From Paludibacterium sp. (lineage in GTDB: Bacteria > Pseudomonadota > Gammaproteobacteria > Burkholderiales > Chromobacteriaceae), in assembly GCF_019232825.1 (NCBI RefSeq), contig NZ_JAFAND010000133.1:1-64000 (forward strand): DNA of 64,000 nucleotides, written 5' to 3'. The notes under the pieces were generated by a model that did not search any database, was not told the origin of the DNA, and was given only the letters and a program-made list of their open reading frames with translations. The translations under genes were made by a program, and so were the position numbers. Shown here one piece after another: positions 53,387 through 63,736 of this stretch. Positions within the stretch are counted from its first letter, which is position 1. Each line of letters opens with the position of its first letter.

Positions 53387-54387
53387 GTTTGAATGATCAC
53401 GTCGATTGGCGCCAGGCGAGGCGCTGTCTGGCCGTGTTGTTGCCGGTGCTGCTGCTGTGGGGCGTGAGCGGCGATATGCAGTGGCTGCGCGCCGCCGTCG
53501 TGACGGTGGCGACGCTCATCGGCATCGAACGCGTCCAGTTAGCGCCGTCAGGCGTGCTGCTGCACGGCATGGCAATCTCGATCGGCTACCTGCTGTTGCT
53601 ATGGGCGTTGACGATGCCGCTCGCGTTCGTGATCGGCTGCGCGTTGCTGGCCGCCGGCGCCATCGGCCTGTCGGCCTTCGGACGCAAGCTGCGCTCGCTC
53701 GGCAATTTCGTTTTCATTCCCGCGCTCTACCTGGCGTGCGAGACCGCTGAAGATGGCGCGCCGGCCCAGTATCTGGCGCTTGGGCTGCGTCTGCTGCCGT
53801 ATCTGGCGCTCTGCCTGGCGCCGGTGTGGCTGTTGGCGTTGTTCGAGCATCGCCGCCGCCGTAGCGAGGCGCCGCTGTGGCGGCATCACGCGCAGCTGCG
53901 CTTCTTGCGGGATGCCGGGGTGAAAATGCCGGTAGCGGAGGCGATGCTGGCCGGCGGGCTGGCTGTCGCCTGTGCCGCGGCATGGGTCGAATGGCGTCAT
54001 CCGGGACATGGCCAGTGGGTCATTTGGTCCGCTGCCAGCGTGGTGACCGGCGATGTGCTATCCGCCAAGCAAAAATTACGCGATCGCGGGCTGGGCGCGC
54101 TGTTGGGCGTGCCGCTGGGCATCGGCGCGGGCGCGCTTTTGCCCCACCATCCGGCGGTCTACGCGCTCATCGCGCTGGGCGCGGTGATGACGCTGGTGTC
54201 GTTCCGCCGCTATCCGGTTGGATTTGCCGCGCGTTGCGCCTGCGCCGCCGGCGCGTTGACGGTATTGAACGCGCCGGCCGGCGTGGCGGCTGAACGATTG
54301 ATCAACGTGCTGCTGGGCGGCGCGATAGGGTTCGTGCTCGTGCTGGCCGTCAATGGTCTGGCGCAAGGCAAGACGACGAATCCCTAG
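53383..54387 (+). CDS. FUSC-family inner-membrane protein
   Basis: 334-residue integral membrane protein made of two hydrophobic halves of four or more helices each, separated by a basic cytoplasmic stretch (ALFEHRRRRSEAPLWRHH). The second half has the FUSC-like signature WVIWSAASVVTGDVLSAKQK and DRGLGALLGVPLGIGAG. FUSC proteins include fusaric-acid and aromatic-acid (AaeB) exporters, but the large soluble domain of AaeB is absent. Translation starts at GTG 53383, overlapping the previous stop (GTGA). A possible aromatic-acid efflux role is inference from the LysR and isochorismatase neighbours. Confidence 0.75.
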   Translation: MSLNDHVDWRQARRCLAVLLPVLLLWGVSGDMQWLRAAVVTVATLIGIERVQLAPSGVLLHGMAISIGYLLLLWALTMPLAFVIGCALLAAGAIGLSAFGRKLRSLGNFVFIPALYLACETAEDGAPAQYLALGLRLLPYLALCLAPVWLLALFEHRRRRSEAPLWRHHAQLRFLRDAGVKMPVAEAMLAGGLAVACAAAWVEWRHPGHGQWVIWSAASVVTGDVLSAKQKLRDRGLGALLGVPLGIGAGALLPHHPAVYALIALGAVMTLVSFRRYPVGFAARCACAAGALTVLNAPAGVAAERLINVLLGGAIGFVLVLAVNGLAQGKTTNP

Positions 54388-56036
54388 TTTTCGCGTGCGC
54401 TGCCGGCGACGAGCGGCAGAGTGAATAGCCGGCAGTCCAGCGCGCCATTGAATAGCGGTATGCGGCGCTTGACCGACAAGCGGATCAATTTAGGCAGTCG
54501 CAGATCCCCGGTGAAGAGTTGGGCGGTCCAACCGCTGAAATACCGCTTCAGCCAGTCCCCTAATTGGGGATACAGCGCAGCCAGCCGATCCAGCTCGTCG
54601 AGGCGCACGCCATAAGGCGGGTTGGTCACGATCAATCCGGTGCTGGCGTGCGGCCGGGTGTCGAAGACGTCCTTCACCTCGACGTCGACCATTCCGTCAA
54701 GCCCTGCGCGTTCCAGATTGGCGCGCGCCATGGCCACCATGCGGCTGTCCTGGTCGCTGCCGCGGATCGGCAGCGCCGCGGCCGGCCGCTCGGCTGCGCG
54801 TGCGGCCGCTTTCAACTGCTGCCACTCCGCCGCGTCGAAGGTCTTCCACTTTTCGAAGGCAAAGGCGCGCTCGCGTCCGGGCGCGCGCTTGAGCGCGATA
54901 TCGGCCGCCTCGACCAGGAACGTGCCGCTGCCGCACATCGGGTCGAGCAAGGGTTGGCTGCCGTCATAGCCGGCCAGGAGCAGAATGCCGGCCGCCAGGT
55001 TTTCGCGCAGCGGCGCTTCGCCGCTTTCTTTGCGCCAGCCGCGCTTAAACAGCGCGTCGCCGCTGCTGTCCAGATAGATCGAGGCGTCCGACGGCCCCAG
55101 GAATACTTGGATGCGCACGTCGGGCGCGCGCGTGTCCACGTTCGGCCGGCCGAGCTGGGCTTGGCGAAAGCGGTCGCATACCGCGTCCTTGACCGTCAAC
55201 GACACGTATTCCAGGCTCTTGACGCGGCTGCCGGCGCCGTCGGTCTTGACCTTGATGGTGCGCGTCACGTCAAAGTGCGCGGGCCAGTCGACTTGCATGG
55301 CCAGCGCGTTGATGTCGCGTTCGCTGCGGTAGGTTCCCTGTGCCAAGCGCAGCAGTACGCGGCTGGCGACACGGCTCTCCAGGTTGATACGCATCAGCAT
55401 CGCCGGCGTGCCGCTGCAGGCCACGCCGCCGTCGGTTGGCGCGACGTCGCCGGCGCCGAGCCGCAGCAACTCCTGCTGCAGCACCGTTTCCAGCCCGCGA
55501 GGGCAAACGGCGAACAACGCCAGGGCCTCTACCGTTTGTCCCGATCGACGCGAGGATGCGTCGCGTCGCTCGAACGCCGGTCGTTCGGTCGGTTTCGTCT
55601 CGGTGGCGGGCAGGCCGCGGCGCTGGCTCGGCGCATGACGGCGCGGTTCGGGTGCCGGCGCGGCGGAACGCGGACTTTCCTCGACTGGTTTGATCAGCCT
55701 GCGGCGTGACGGGGCGGGGGGCGTGCCGGTCGGCACGGGCGAGTCGTTGGTGTCGATCGGCGTGCGTGCGTCGTCGCGCTTGCCGTCGCGGCGCTCGGTC
55801 GGCTTCGTCTCGGTGACGGGCAGGCCACGGCGCTGGTTTGGCGCATGACGGCGCGGCTCAGGCGGCGCGGCGGGGCGTGAGGTTTCCTCGACCGGTTTGA
55901 TCAGCCTGCTGCGCGACGTGGCGGGTGGCGTGTCGGCCGGCACGGGCGAGTCGTTGGTGTCGGTCGGCGCGCGTGCGTCGTCGCGCTTGCCGTCGCGGCG
56001 CTGGTTGGCGCGCTGGCGCGAACGGAAGGTGGCCAT
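54384..56036 (-). CDS. RlmL-type 23S rRNA (guanine-N2)-methyltransferase with repeated N-terminal extension
   Basis: 550-residue class I SAM-dependent RNA methyltransferase. From about residue 170 the order is LFAVCPRGLETVLQQELLRL, a THUMP domain (SRVLLRLAQGTYRSERDINA), the SAM site LLDPMCGSGTFLVEAADIAL, and the catalytic NPPY in LIVTNPPYGVRLDE. It corresponds to the N-terminal half of E. coli RlmKL (m2G2445). The first 160 residues are a basic, Pro/Arg/Asp-rich disordered extension built of two tandem 69-70-residue repeats. It converges on the FUSC gene with a 4-bp overlap. Confidence 0.85.
   Translation of the reverse strand: MATFRSRQRANQRRDGKRDDARAPTDTNDSPVPADTPPATSRSRLIKPVEETSRPAAPPEPRRHAPNQRRGLPVTETKPTERRDGKRDDARTPIDTNDSPVPTGTPPAPSRRRLIKPVEESPRSAAPAPEPRRHAPSQRRGLPATETKPTERPAFERRDASSRRSGQTVEALALFAVCPRGLETVLQQELLRLGAGDVAPTDGGVACSGTPAMLMRINLESRVASRVLLRLAQGTYRSERDINALAMQVDWPAHFDVTRTIKVKTDGAGSRVKSLEYVSLTVKDAVCDRFRQAQLGRPNVDTRAPDVRIQVFLGPSDASIYLDSSGDALFKRGWRKESGEAPLRENLAAGILLLAGYDGSQPLLDPMCGSGTFLVEAADIALKRAPGRERAFAFEKWKTFDAAEWQQLKAAARAAERPAAALPIRGSDQDSRMVAMARANLERAGLDGMVDVEVKDVFDTRPHASTGLIVTNPPYGVRLDELDRLAALYPQLGDWLKRYFSGWTAQLFTGDLRLPKLIRLSVKRRIPLFNGALDCRLFTLPLVAGSAREN
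55584..56000 (-). repeat. Tandem in-frame repeat (two units of about 207-210 bp) in the methyltransferase gene
   Basis: Unit 1 encodes residues 13-81 and unit 2 residues 82-151. Shared segments include GKRDDAR, DTNDSPVP, RLIKPVEE, EPRRHAP, QRRGLP and TETKPTER. The period is a whole number of codons, so the repeat expands a linker without shifting frame. Confidence 0.85.
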
Positions 56037-56151
56037 GGAGCGATCTCGGGGTGATTTAAAGCGGTATTTTAGCGGATTTTCGGTTGGCCTTCTTGGTCCT
56101 CCTTTTTGTTTCCGCTAATATAACCGGTTAAATTTATATTTTTGGGCATTC

Positions 56152-57204
56152 ATGAAGCAGGGTGAATTCGCCGTTCGCCTGATCGACTGGCAGCAGCGGC
56201 ATGGCCGTCATGACCTGCCTTGGCAGGTATCCGATCCGTACCGGGTATGGCTGTCGGAGATCATGTTGCAGCAGACGCAGGTGGCGTCGGTGTTGTCGTA
56301 CTACGACCGGTTTCTTCAGGCGTTTCCTACGCTGGCCGCATTAGCCGCGGCGAGCCAAGCGGAGGTGCTGGCGCTATGGAGCGGCTTGGGTTATTACAGC
56401 CGCGCGCGCAATCTGCATCGGGCGGCGCAAAGGGTCATGGAGGCGCTCGGGGGCAGGTTTCCCTCGACCCGCGCCGAGATCGAGCTGTTGCCGGGCGTCG
56501 GCCGTTCGACGGCGGCGGCGATCGCGGCCTTTGCCTTCGACCGGCGCGAAGCCATTTTGGACGGCAATGTCAAACGGGTGCTGACGCGCGTGTTCGGCAT
56601 CGAGGGCTTCCCTGGCGACAAACCGGTGGAGAACCGGCTGTGGTCGCTGGCGGAAAGTCTGCTGCCTGCGCGCGATATGGCGGCGTACACTCAGGGATTG
56701 ATGGATTTGGGCGCCACCGTGTGTTTGCGCGCCAATCCGAAATGTGACGAATGCCCGATGGCTGCCTGCTGCGTGGCGCGTGCCGAGGGGCGTCAGGCGG
56801 AACTGCCGACGCGCAAGGCCAAGAAAGCGGTGCCGGTACGGCAGGTGATGATGTTGCTGGCGGTTTGGCAGGGCAAGGTGAGACTGGAACGCCGTCCCGA
56901 TCGCGGAATCTGGGGTGGTCTGCTGTCCCTGCCGGAATGCGCTGGAACGCAGGAAGCCGAGACGTGGCTCGCGCAGCAGGGCGAGGGGGATTTACTGCCC
57001 TCCTGGCCCGAGCTCGTCCATGTTTTTACCCATTTCCGTCTGGTGATCACGCCGCAGCCGATCATGCTGTCGCGGCGGTCCGATGACGCATCGCAGGAAG
57101 CCGGTGCCTGCTGGTTGCCGATCGACGAGGCAATCCACGCGGGCGTGCCGGCGCCGGTCGGCAAGCTGCTCGCAGCGTGGCCGGCCGGGGGGAACGGAAA
57201 GTAA
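56152..57204 (+). CDS. mutY: A/G-specific adenine DNA glycosylase MutY
   Basis: Removes adenine mispaired with 8-oxoguanine. The 350-residue product has HDLPWQVSDPYRVWLSEIML, QQTQVASVLSYYDRF, the helix-hairpin-helix ELLPGVGRSTAAAIAAFAF, the catalytic Asp region VKRVLTRVFGIEG, and a 4Fe-4S cluster motif CLRANPKCDECPMAACC. A C-terminal NUDIX-like MutT domain recognises 8-oxoG. A TATAAC and AT-rich stretch lies just upstream. relA starts 6 bp after the stop. Confidence 0.96.
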   Translation: MKQGEFAVRLIDWQQRHGRHDLPWQVSDPYRVWLSEIMLQQTQVASVLSYYDRFLQAFPTLAALAAASQAEVLALWSGLGYYSRARNLHRAAQRVMEALGGRFPSTRAEIELLPGVGRSTAAAIAAFAFDRREAILDGNVKRVLTRVFGIEGFPGDKPVENRLWSLAESLLPARDMAAYTQGLMDLGATVCLRANPKCDECPMAACCVARAEGRQAELPTRKAKKAVPVRQVMMLLAVWQGKVRLERRPDRGIWGGLLSLPECAGTQEAETWLAQQGEGDLLPSWPELVHVFTHFRLVITPQPIMLSRRSDDASQEAGACWLPIDEAIHAGVPAPVGKLLAAWPAGGNGK

Positions 57205-57210
57205 AGCACT

Positions 57211-59415
57211 ATGGTATCTGTCGTCCGATCTGTTGCCGATACGCTGGCCGATGCCGCCAATCCTGAGCGGTGGCTGGCGCAGCTGTCTTCTTCCTTGACC
57301 GACGCCGACCGCGATCTCTTGGCGCGCGCCTTTGCCGAGGCGCGCCGGCTGTACGTCGATCGACGCCTGCCCTCGACGGGCGAGGACATGTTCGGTCATG
57401 CGGTGTCCGCCGCCGCGATCGTGGCCGATCTGAATCTTCTGCCGGACGCAATCGCCGCCACGTTGTTGTTCTGCGTGCCCGACATCCTGCCCGAGTGGCA
57501 AACCTGGATGGATGAGTGCTTCAATCCGACCGTGACGGTGCTGGTCGATGGCGCCAGCCGTGTGCGCCGTCTGACGGAGCTTGCGCATATCGACCATCTC
57601 GATACGCCGGAAGAACGCGCCCGTCAGGCGGAAACCATGCGCAAGATGTTGCTGGCGATGGTGGCGGATATCCGCGTGGTGTTGATCAAGCTCGCCTGGC
57701 GCACGCAAACCATGCACTACCTGGTGCATTGCGAGGAGCCGGTGCGCCGGCGCATCGCGCAGGAAACCATGGACGTGTTCGCGCCGCTGGCCAACCGTCT
57801 TGGCGTGTGGCAGATCAAGTGGGAGCTGGAAGACCTGGGCTTTCGCCATCAGGATCCGGACAACTACAAGAAGATCGCCAAGCTGCTCGACGAACGCCGG
57901 CTGGAGCGCATCGACTATATCGAACGGGTGCTGGAGACGTTGCGCCTGGAGCTTCGGCGCGCGGGCATCCATGGCGACGTGGCCGGGCGGCCGAAACATA
58001 TCTACAGCATCTGGCGCAAGATGCGCAAAAAGAGCCTGGATTTCAACGAGCTCTACGATATCCGTGCCGTGCGCGTGCTGGTGGACACGGTGCAAGACTG
58101 CTATACCGTGCTGGGACTGATTCATAGCATGTGGCAGCCGATTCCCGGCGAGTTCGACGATTACATCTCCCATCCCAAGGCCAATGATTACCGTAGCCTG
58201 CATACGGCGGTCATCGGCCCCGAGGACCGCGGCATCGAGGTGCAGATCCGCACGTTCGAAATGCATGAGCATGCGGAGTTCGGCGTGGCGGCGCACTGGC
58301 GCTACAAGGAGGGCGGCAAGGGCGACGCGCAGTACGAGGAAAAGATTTCCTGGCTGCGCCAGCTGCTCGATTGGCGCGAGGAGATTTCCGATCGCTCGGG
58401 CCTGGCCGATGCGTTCAAAACGGAGTTGTTCGCCGATACGATCTATGTGTTGACGCCGGCTGGGCGCGTGTTGGCGTTGCCGACCGGCGCCACGCCGATC
58501 GACTTCGCCTACGCGGTGCACAGCAATGTCGGCGACCGCTGCCGCGGCGCGAAGGTCGACGGGCAGATCGTGCCGCTGTCCACGCCGCTCGCCAACGGCC
58601 AGCGCGTCGAAATCTTGACGGCGAAGGAGGGCGGTCCCAGCGTCAACTGGCTGCATGAAGGCTGGGTCAAGAGTCATCGCGCCATCGCCAAGATCCGTCA
58701 ATATATCCGGTTGCAGAACGCCGATGTGGTGCGGGAGAGCGGCCGCCAGCTGTTCGAAAAAGAGCTGGCGCGCCATGCGCACGCCAAACCGAATTTGCTC
58801 GCGCTGGCGGAGAAGCTCGGCTTCGACAAGCTCGATGAGCTGTACGCGGCGCTCGGCCATGGGGAACTGACGCTGCGGGTCGTGGCGCAAGCGTTGGCGA
58901 GTTTTGCACCGCCGGCGCCGACGCGCGAGGTGGCTCCCGAGGATTTGGTCAAGGCGAGCAAGGGCGGGCACGACGCCGGTGGCATCCTGATCGAAGGCGT
59001 CGACAATCTGATGACGGTGCTGGCCGGCTGCTGCAAACCGGCACCGCCCGACCCGGTGATGGGTTTCGTCACCAAGGGCCGCGGCATCTCGATCCACCGC
59101 GCGGGCTGCCAAACGCTCAAGCGCCTGTCGGCGGCGGCACCGGAGCGCCTGATCGCCGCCGATTGGGGGGAACAGAAAAACAGTATTTTCCCCATCGACA
59201 TCGAAGTGCTGGCGCAAGACCGCCATGGCCTGTTGCGCGATATCTCGGATGTCTTGTCGCGCGAGAAACTCAACGTGATCGGCGTGCACACTCAGACGCG
59301 CGATCTACGCGCGCGCATGCTGTTTACCGTGGAGGTGCGCCAGGTGAGCGAGATCAGTCGCGTGCTGTCGCACGTGATGGATGTGGCGGGGGTGCTTGAG
59401 GCGCGCCGGCGCTGA
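57211..59415 (+). CDS. relA: GTP pyrophosphokinase RelA, (p)ppGpp synthetase
   Basis: Ribosome-associated alarmone synthetase of 734 residues. The N-terminal hydrolase domain is degenerate: where SpoT has the HD pair, this protein reads LLFCVPDILPEW. The synthetase domain is complete (YDIRAVRVLVDTVQDCYTVL, EFDDYISHPKANDYRSLHTA with the RelA-type ExDD, VQIRTFEMHEHAEFGVAAHW). A TGS domain (YVLTPAGRVLALPTGATPID) and a C-terminal ACT domain (VLAQDRHGLLRDISDVLSRE) follow. It lies 6 bp after mutY and is probably cotranscribed with it. Bifunctional SpoT should be elsewhere. Confidence 0.95.
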   Translation: MVSVVRSVADTLADAANPERWLAQLSSSLTDADRDLLARAFAEARRLYVDRRLPSTGEDMFGHAVSAAAIVADLNLLPDAIAATLLFCVPDILPEWQTWMDECFNPTVTVLVDGASRVRRLTELAHIDHLDTPEERARQAETMRKMLLAMVADIRVVLIKLAWRTQTMHYLVHCEEPVRRRIAQETMDVFAPLANRLGVWQIKWELEDLGFRHQDPDNYKKIAKLLDERRLERIDYIERVLETLRLELRRAGIHGDVAGRPKHIYSIWRKMRKKSLDFNELYDIRAVRVLVDTVQDCYTVLGLIHSMWQPIPGEFDDYISHPKANDYRSLHTAVIGPEDRGIEVQIRTFEMHEHAEFGVAAHWRYKEGGKGDAQYEEKISWLRQLLDWREEISDRSGLADAFKTELFADTIYVLTPAGRVLALPTGATPIDFAYAVHSNVGDRCRGAKVDGQIVPLSTPLANGQRVEILTAKEGGPSVNWLHEGWVKSHRAIAKIRQYIRLQNADVVRESGRQLFEKELARHAHAKPNLLALAEKLGFDKLDELYAALGHGELTLRVVAQALASFAPPAPTREVAPEDLVKASKGGHDAGGILIEGVDNLMTVLAGCCKPAPPDPVMGFVTKGRGISIHRAGCQTLKRLSAAAPERLIAADWGEQKNSIFPIDIEVLAQDRHGLLRDISDVLSREKLNVIGVHTQTRDLRARMLFTVEVRQVSEISRVLSHVMDVAGVLEARRR

Positions 59416-59459
59416 TCTTCCGGCGGGGGCGCGCGGCGCCTCCGCCATTCAAATAGCAA

Positions 59460-59489
59460 TTGATTTTACGTAAAGATAAAGTCCATAAT
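59460..59489 (+). promoter_or_regulatory. Predicted promoter of the deo operon
   Basis: TTGATT (about 59460-59465) and CATAAT (59484-59489) with an 18-bp spacer that contains the palindrome TTTACGTAAA, a possible operator. The deoC start is about 58 bp downstream. Confidence 0.5.
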
Positions 59490-59547
59490 TTCTTCTTCCT
59501 GCTTTACTCAAAGCAAGTACCTATTTTTCCGAAAAGAGAGGGACGAA

Positions 59548-60321
59548 ATGTCCGATTTGGTTTTGGCCGCGCGGCGTGCCTTGTCGCTAATGGATTTGAC
59601 GACCCTGAACGATGACGACACCGACGCCAAGGTCGTCGACTTGTGTCGCAAGGCGTCTGGCCCGGCCGGCCGAGTAGCGGCAGTGTGCGTGTTCCCGCGG
59701 TTTGTGCCCATCGCCAAGAAGACCTTGCGCGATCAGGGTTCGCCGGAAGTGCTGGTCGCGACGGTGACCAATTTCCCGCATGGCAACCCGGATGTCGCCA
59801 CGGCGGTGGAAGAAACCCGTGAGGCGGTGTCGTTCGGCGCCGACGAAGTGGATGTGGTGTTTCCCTACCGCGCGTTGATGGACGGTAACGCCGACCTGGG
59901 CGCGCGCCTCGTGGCGGCGTGCAAGCAGGCGTGCGGCGATAAAGCGCAATTGAAGGTGATCATCGAGAGCGGCGAATTGAAAGATCCGGCGCTGATCCGG
60001 CAGGCAAGCCTCGTTGCGATCGAGGCCGGCGCCGACTTCATCAAGACCTCGACCGGCAAGGTGCCGGTCAACGCCACGCTGGAGGCGGCAGCCATCATGC
60101 TGCAGGCGATCAAGGACGGTGGCCGTCCTTGCGGTTTCAAAGCGGCCGGCGGCGTTAAAACCGCTGCCGAGGCCGCCGAGTACCTGGCGCTCGCCGAGCG
60201 CGTCATGGGCGCCGGCTGGGTGACGCCGGCGCATTTCCGTTTCGGCGCATCGAGCCTGCTGGCTAATTTGGAAGCCACGCTCGGTTTCGGCAGCGCGCCG
60301 CAAAGCAATACCGCCTATTGA
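59548..60321 (+). CDS. deoC: Deoxyribose-phosphate aldolase
   Basis: Class I aldolase that cleaves 2-deoxyribose-5-phosphate to glyceraldehyde-3-phosphate and acetaldehyde; 257 residues. [36 protein letters not shown], the Schiff-base Lys in [19 protein letters not shown], and [14 protein letters not shown] (second active-site Lys) are present. First gene of deoCABD, the deoxynucleoside catabolic operon. No DeoR or CytR regulator lies nearby. Confidence 0.96.
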   Translation: MSDLVLAARRALSLMDLTTLNDDDTDAKVVDLCRKASGPAGRVAAVCVFPRFVPIAKKTLRDQGSPEVLVATVTNFPHGNPDVATAVEETREAVSFGADEVDVVFPYRALMDGNADLGARLVAACKQACGDKAQLKVIIESGELKDPALIRQASLVAIEAGADFIKTSTGKVPVNATLEAAAIMLQAIKDGGRPCGFKAAGGVKTAAEAAEYLALAERVMGAGWVTPAHFRFGASSLLANLEATLGFGSAPQSNTAY

Positions 60322-60366
60322 TGACCGGCGCCCTCGACGGGCGCTTTAAGGGTTGAGGAGCAGGGA

Positions 60367-61707
60367 ATGTTTCTGCCGCAGGAATTCATTGTCAAAAAGC
60401 GCGATAAGAAAGCGCTGACCGTTAGCGAAATTCAGCAATTTGTTCAGGGGATCACCGACGGGTCGGTGGCCGATAGCCAAATTTCGGCTTTTGCCATGTC
60501 GGTGTTTTTCAACGATTTGGCTTTGGACGAGAACGTGGCGCTGACGATGGCGATGCGCGACTCCGGCCGCCGCATGCGTTGGGATGACCTTCATCTGCCC
60601 GGTCCGGTGCTGGACAAGCATTCGACCGGCGGCGTGGGGGACGTGGTGTCGCTGATGCTCGGGCCGATGATCGCCGCCTGTGGCGGTTTCGTGCCGATGA
60701 TTTCCGGCCGTGGCCTGGGCCACACCGGCGGCACGCTCGACAAGCTCTCCGCGATTCCCGGCTACGATCCGTTCCCCGATGCCGACCGTTTCCGCCGCAT
60801 CGTCAAGGAAGTGGGTGTCTCGATCATCGGACAGACCAACGACTTGGCGCCGGCCGATCGCCGTTTCTATGCCACGCGCGACGTGACCGGCACGGTTGAA
60901 TCGATCGCGCTGATCACCGCCTCGATTCTGTCGAAAAAACTGGCTGCCGGCCTCGATGTGCTGGTGATGGACGTCAAGACGGGCTCGGGCGCTTTCATGC
61001 CGACCTTTGAATTGTCGAAGGCGCTGGCCGAACGCATCGTCCGCGTCGGCAATGGCGCCGGCGTCAAGACGAGCGCGCTCGTGACCGATATGAACCAGTC
61101 TCTGGCCACCTGTGCCGGCAACGCCATCGAAACCGCCGAGGCCGTGCGTTATTTGACGGGGCAGACCCGTTCGGATCGTCTGCATGAAATCACCATCGCG
61201 TTGTGCGCCGAAATGCTGCTGGCCGGCGGCTTGGCCAGCGACACGGCGGATGCCGAAGCCCGCCTGCTGCAGGCGCTCGATAGCGGCCGCGCCGCCGAGA
61301 TCTTCGGCCGCATGGTGGCAACCATGGGCGGGCCGGCCGACTTCGTCGAACGCTATGCCCATTATTTCGAGCCGGCGCCGATCGTGCGCCCGGTCTTCGC
61401 CGACGCGGAGGGCTTCGTGACCGCCACCGATACGCGCGGTTTGGGCATGGCGGTATGCGCGTTGGGCGGCGGCCGTCGCTTGGCGACCGACGTGCTCGAT
61501 TATCGCGTCGGCCTGACGGATCTGGTCGAGTTGGGGCAAAAAATCGATTCGAAGACGCCACTGGCGGTGGTGCATGCCGCGACCGAAGACAGTTTCGACG
61601 AGGCGCGGCGCCGCGTGATCGAGGCGGTGAGCCTCGGCGCGAGTCCTGCGGCACGGCCGCAGCAGGTATATTGCATCCTGCGCGAAGGCGATCTGGCCAG
61701 GCAGTGA
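60367..61707 (+). CDS. deoA: Thymidine phosphorylase
   Basis: Phosphorolyses thymidine to thymine and 2-deoxyribose-1-phosphate; 446 residues. The phosphate-binding motif is [19 protein letters not shown], followed by [20 protein letters not shown] and [17 protein letters not shown], all typical of DeoA. GAGGAGCAGG precedes the ATG. A small hairpin (60328-60344) lies in the 45-bp gap after deoC and may process or attenuate the message. Confidence 0.97.
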   Translation: MFLPQEFIVKKRDKKALTVSEIQQFVQGITDGSVADSQISAFAMSVFFNDLALDENVALTMAMRDSGRRMRWDDLHLPGPVLDKHSTGGVGDVVSLMLGPMIAACGGFVPMISGRGLGHTGGTLDKLSAIPGYDPFPDADRFRRIVKEVGVSIIGQTNDLAPADRRFYATRDVTGTVESIALITASILSKKLAAGLDVLVMDVKTGSGAFMPTFELSKALAERIVRVGNGAGVKTSALVTDMNQSLATCAGNAIETAEAVRYLTGQTRSDRLHEITIALCAEMLLAGGLASDTADAEARLLQALDSGRAAEIFGRMVATMGGPADFVERYAHYFEPAPIVRPVFADAEGFVTATDTRGLGMAVCALGGGRRLATDVLDYRVGLTDLVELGQKIDSKTPLAVVHAATEDSFDEARRRVIEAVSLGASPAARPQQVYCILREGDLARQ

Positions 61708-61717
61708 GGAGGACGAC

Positions 61718-62935
61718 ATGAAACGAGCCATCATCTTGATTTTGGATTCGCTGGGCATCGGTGCCGCCGCCGACGCCGAGCGTTTTGGCGACGTCGGCAG
61801 CAACACGCTGGGGCACATCGCGCGCGACGCGGCGGCCGGCTTGCTCGACCGCGGCGGACGCAGCGGACCGCTGCGGCTGCCGAATCTGGCGCGGCTCGGT
61901 TTGGCGCATGCCTGCGAAATGTCCTGCGGCGAATATCCGGCCGGCGTCGAGCGCGTGACGCCGGTAGGGGCGTACGGTTACGCCAAGGAGCTGTCCTCGG
62001 GCAAGGACACCCCGTCCGGGCACTGGGAGATCGCCGGCGTGCCGGTGTTGTTCGAGTGGGGCTATTTCACCGACAGGGACAACTCGTTTCCGCCGGCTTT
62101 GCTCGACGCCATTGTCGCGCGCGCGCAATTGCCGGGATATCTGGGCAATTGCCATGCCTCCGGCACCGAGATTCTCGACCGCTTGGGCGAAGAGCACATG
62201 AAGACCGGCAAGCCGATTTTCTATACCTCGGCCGACTCGGTGTTTCAGATCGCCTGCCATGAAGAAACCTTCGGCCTGGAGCGGCTGTATCAGTTGTGCA
62301 AGATCACCCGCGAATTGCTTGAGCCTTACAACATCGGCCGCGTGATTGCGCGGCCGTTCGTCGGCTCGGAACGCGGCGCGTTTTCCCGCACCGGCAACCG
62401 CAAGGACCTGGCGGTGGAGCCGCCGGCGCCCACTGTGCTGAAAAAGCTGGCCGATGCCGGCGGCGCCGTGGTGTCGGTCGGCAAGATCTCCGATATCTAC
62501 GCCCATGTCGGCATTACCCGCGCGGTGAAAGCCACCGGGCTCGACGCGCTGTGGGACGCCACGCTGGCGGAAGTGCGTCAAGCACAGGACCGCAGCATCG
62601 TCATGACTAATTTCGTTGATTTCGATTCCAGCTACGGCCACCGTCGCGATACCGCCGGTTATGCCGCCGCCCTGGAAGCGTTCGACCGGCGCTTGCCCGA
62701 GGTGATGGCGCTGCTCTCCGACGGCGATATCCTGATTCTGTCCGCCGATCATGGCTGCGATCCGACCTGGACCGGCACCGACCACACGCGCGAGCACATC
62801 CCCGTGCTGTGCTACGGCCCAAAGGTGCCGGCGGGTTCGCTCGGCGGTCGTGAGACGTTTGCCGACATCGGTCAATCGGTGGCGTGCCATTTCGGTCTGC
62901 CGCCGATGGACTACGGTACTTCTTTTCTTGCTTAA
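61718..62935 (+). CDS. deoB: Phosphopentomutase
   Basis: Mn-dependent alkaline-phosphatase-superfamily enzyme that moves phosphate from C1 to C5 of (deoxy)ribose; 405 residues. It shows the N-terminal metal site [18 protein letters not shown], the phosphorylated Thr region [13 protein letters not shown], and the C-terminal metal ligands in [20 protein letters not shown]. It lies 10 bp after deoA with a GAGGA site. Confidence 0.97.
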   Translation: MKRAIILILDSLGIGAAADAERFGDVGSNTLGHIARDAAAGLLDRGGRSGPLRLPNLARLGLAHACEMSCGEYPAGVERVTPVGAYGYAKELSSGKDTPSGHWEIAGVPVLFEWGYFTDRDNSFPPALLDAIVARAQLPGYLGNCHASGTEILDRLGEEHMKTGKPIFYTSADSVFQIACHEETFGLERLYQLCKITRELLEPYNIGRVIARPFVGSERGAFSRTGNRKDLAVEPPAPTVLKKLADAGGAVVSVGKISDIYAHVGITRAVKATGLDALWDATLAEVRQAQDRSIVMTNFVDFDSSYGHRRDTAGYAAALEAFDRRLPEVMALLSDGDILILSADHGCDPTWTGTDHTREHIPVLCYGPKVPAGSLGGRETFADIGQSVACHFGLPPMDYGTSFLA

Positions 62936-62956
62936 CCCGTTCGCTTAAGGACTGTC

Positions 62957-63667
62957 ATGCCAACTCCGCATATCAGCGCCCAGCCAGGGGATTTTGCCGA
63001 CATCGTGCTGATGCCGGGCGATCCGCTGCGCGCGCAAATGATCGCTGAAACCTATCTCGAGGGTGCCCGCCAGGTGACGGCGGTGCGCAACATGTACGGC
63101 TATACCGGCAGCTATAAAGGCCGCCGGCTGTCGGTGATGGCGCACGGCATGGGTATTCCGTCGTGCAGCATCTACACGACCGAGCTGATCAAGGATTATG
63201 GCGTCAAGACCATCATCCGCGTCGGCTCCTGCGGCGCGACGACCGAAAAGCTGAAACTGCGCGACGTGGTCATCGCCATGGGCGCGTCGACCGACAGCAA
63301 GGTCAACCGTATGCGCCTGATGGATCACGATTTCGCCGCCATCGCCGATTACGACGTGTTGCGCGCCGCGGTGGACGCCGCCGAGCGGCTCAACAAATCT
63401 GTCCATGTCGGTAACGTGTTCTCGGCGGATTTATTCTATTCGGTGCAGCCGGAAATGTTGGGCCGGCTGGCGGCGATGAACGTGCAGGCGATCGAAATGG
63501 AACTGGCCGGCATTTATGGTGTTGCGGCGCAATATGGCGCGCGTGCCCTGGGCATTCTGACGGTGTCGGACGTGATCCCGACCGGTGAGGTGACGTCGTC
63601 CGAAGAGCGTCAGACGAGCTTCCACGATATGATGGAAATCGCGCTGGAAACGGCTCTGGCGCTGTAG
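62957..63667 (+). CDS. deoD: Purine-nucleoside phosphorylase DeoD
   Basis: Hexameric PNP of 236 residues that cleaves purine (deoxy)nucleosides to base and (deoxy)ribose-1-phosphate. DeoD features: the N-terminal [60 protein letters not shown], and the catalytic Asp in [11 protein letters not shown]. It lies 21 bp after deoB and ends the operon; a terminator follows. Confidence 0.97.
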   Translation: MPTPHISAQPGDFADIVLMPGDPLRAQMIAETYLEGARQVTAVRNMYGYTGSYKGRRLSVMAHGMGIPSCSIYTTELIKDYGVKTIIRVGSCGATTEKLKLRDVVIAMGASTDSKVNRMRLMDHDFAAIADYDVLRAAVDAAERLNKSVHVGNVFSADLFYSVQPEMLGRLAAMNVQAIEMELAGIYGVAAQYGARALGILTVSDVIPTGEVTSSEERQTSFHDMMEIALETALAL

Positions 63668-63684
63668 TCTCCTCGATTGGCGCG

Positions 63685-63713
63685 ACGCCCGGCATGCCCG
63701 GGCGTTGTTGTTT
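63685..63713 (+). terminator. Terminator of the deo operon
   Basis: ACGCCCGG (63685-63692) pairs with CCGGGCGT (63698-63705) around a short loop, followed by a broken T tract (TTGTTGTTTG). Confidence 0.7.
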
Positions 63714-63736
63714 GTGGCTTTTATGCTTTGCGCATA

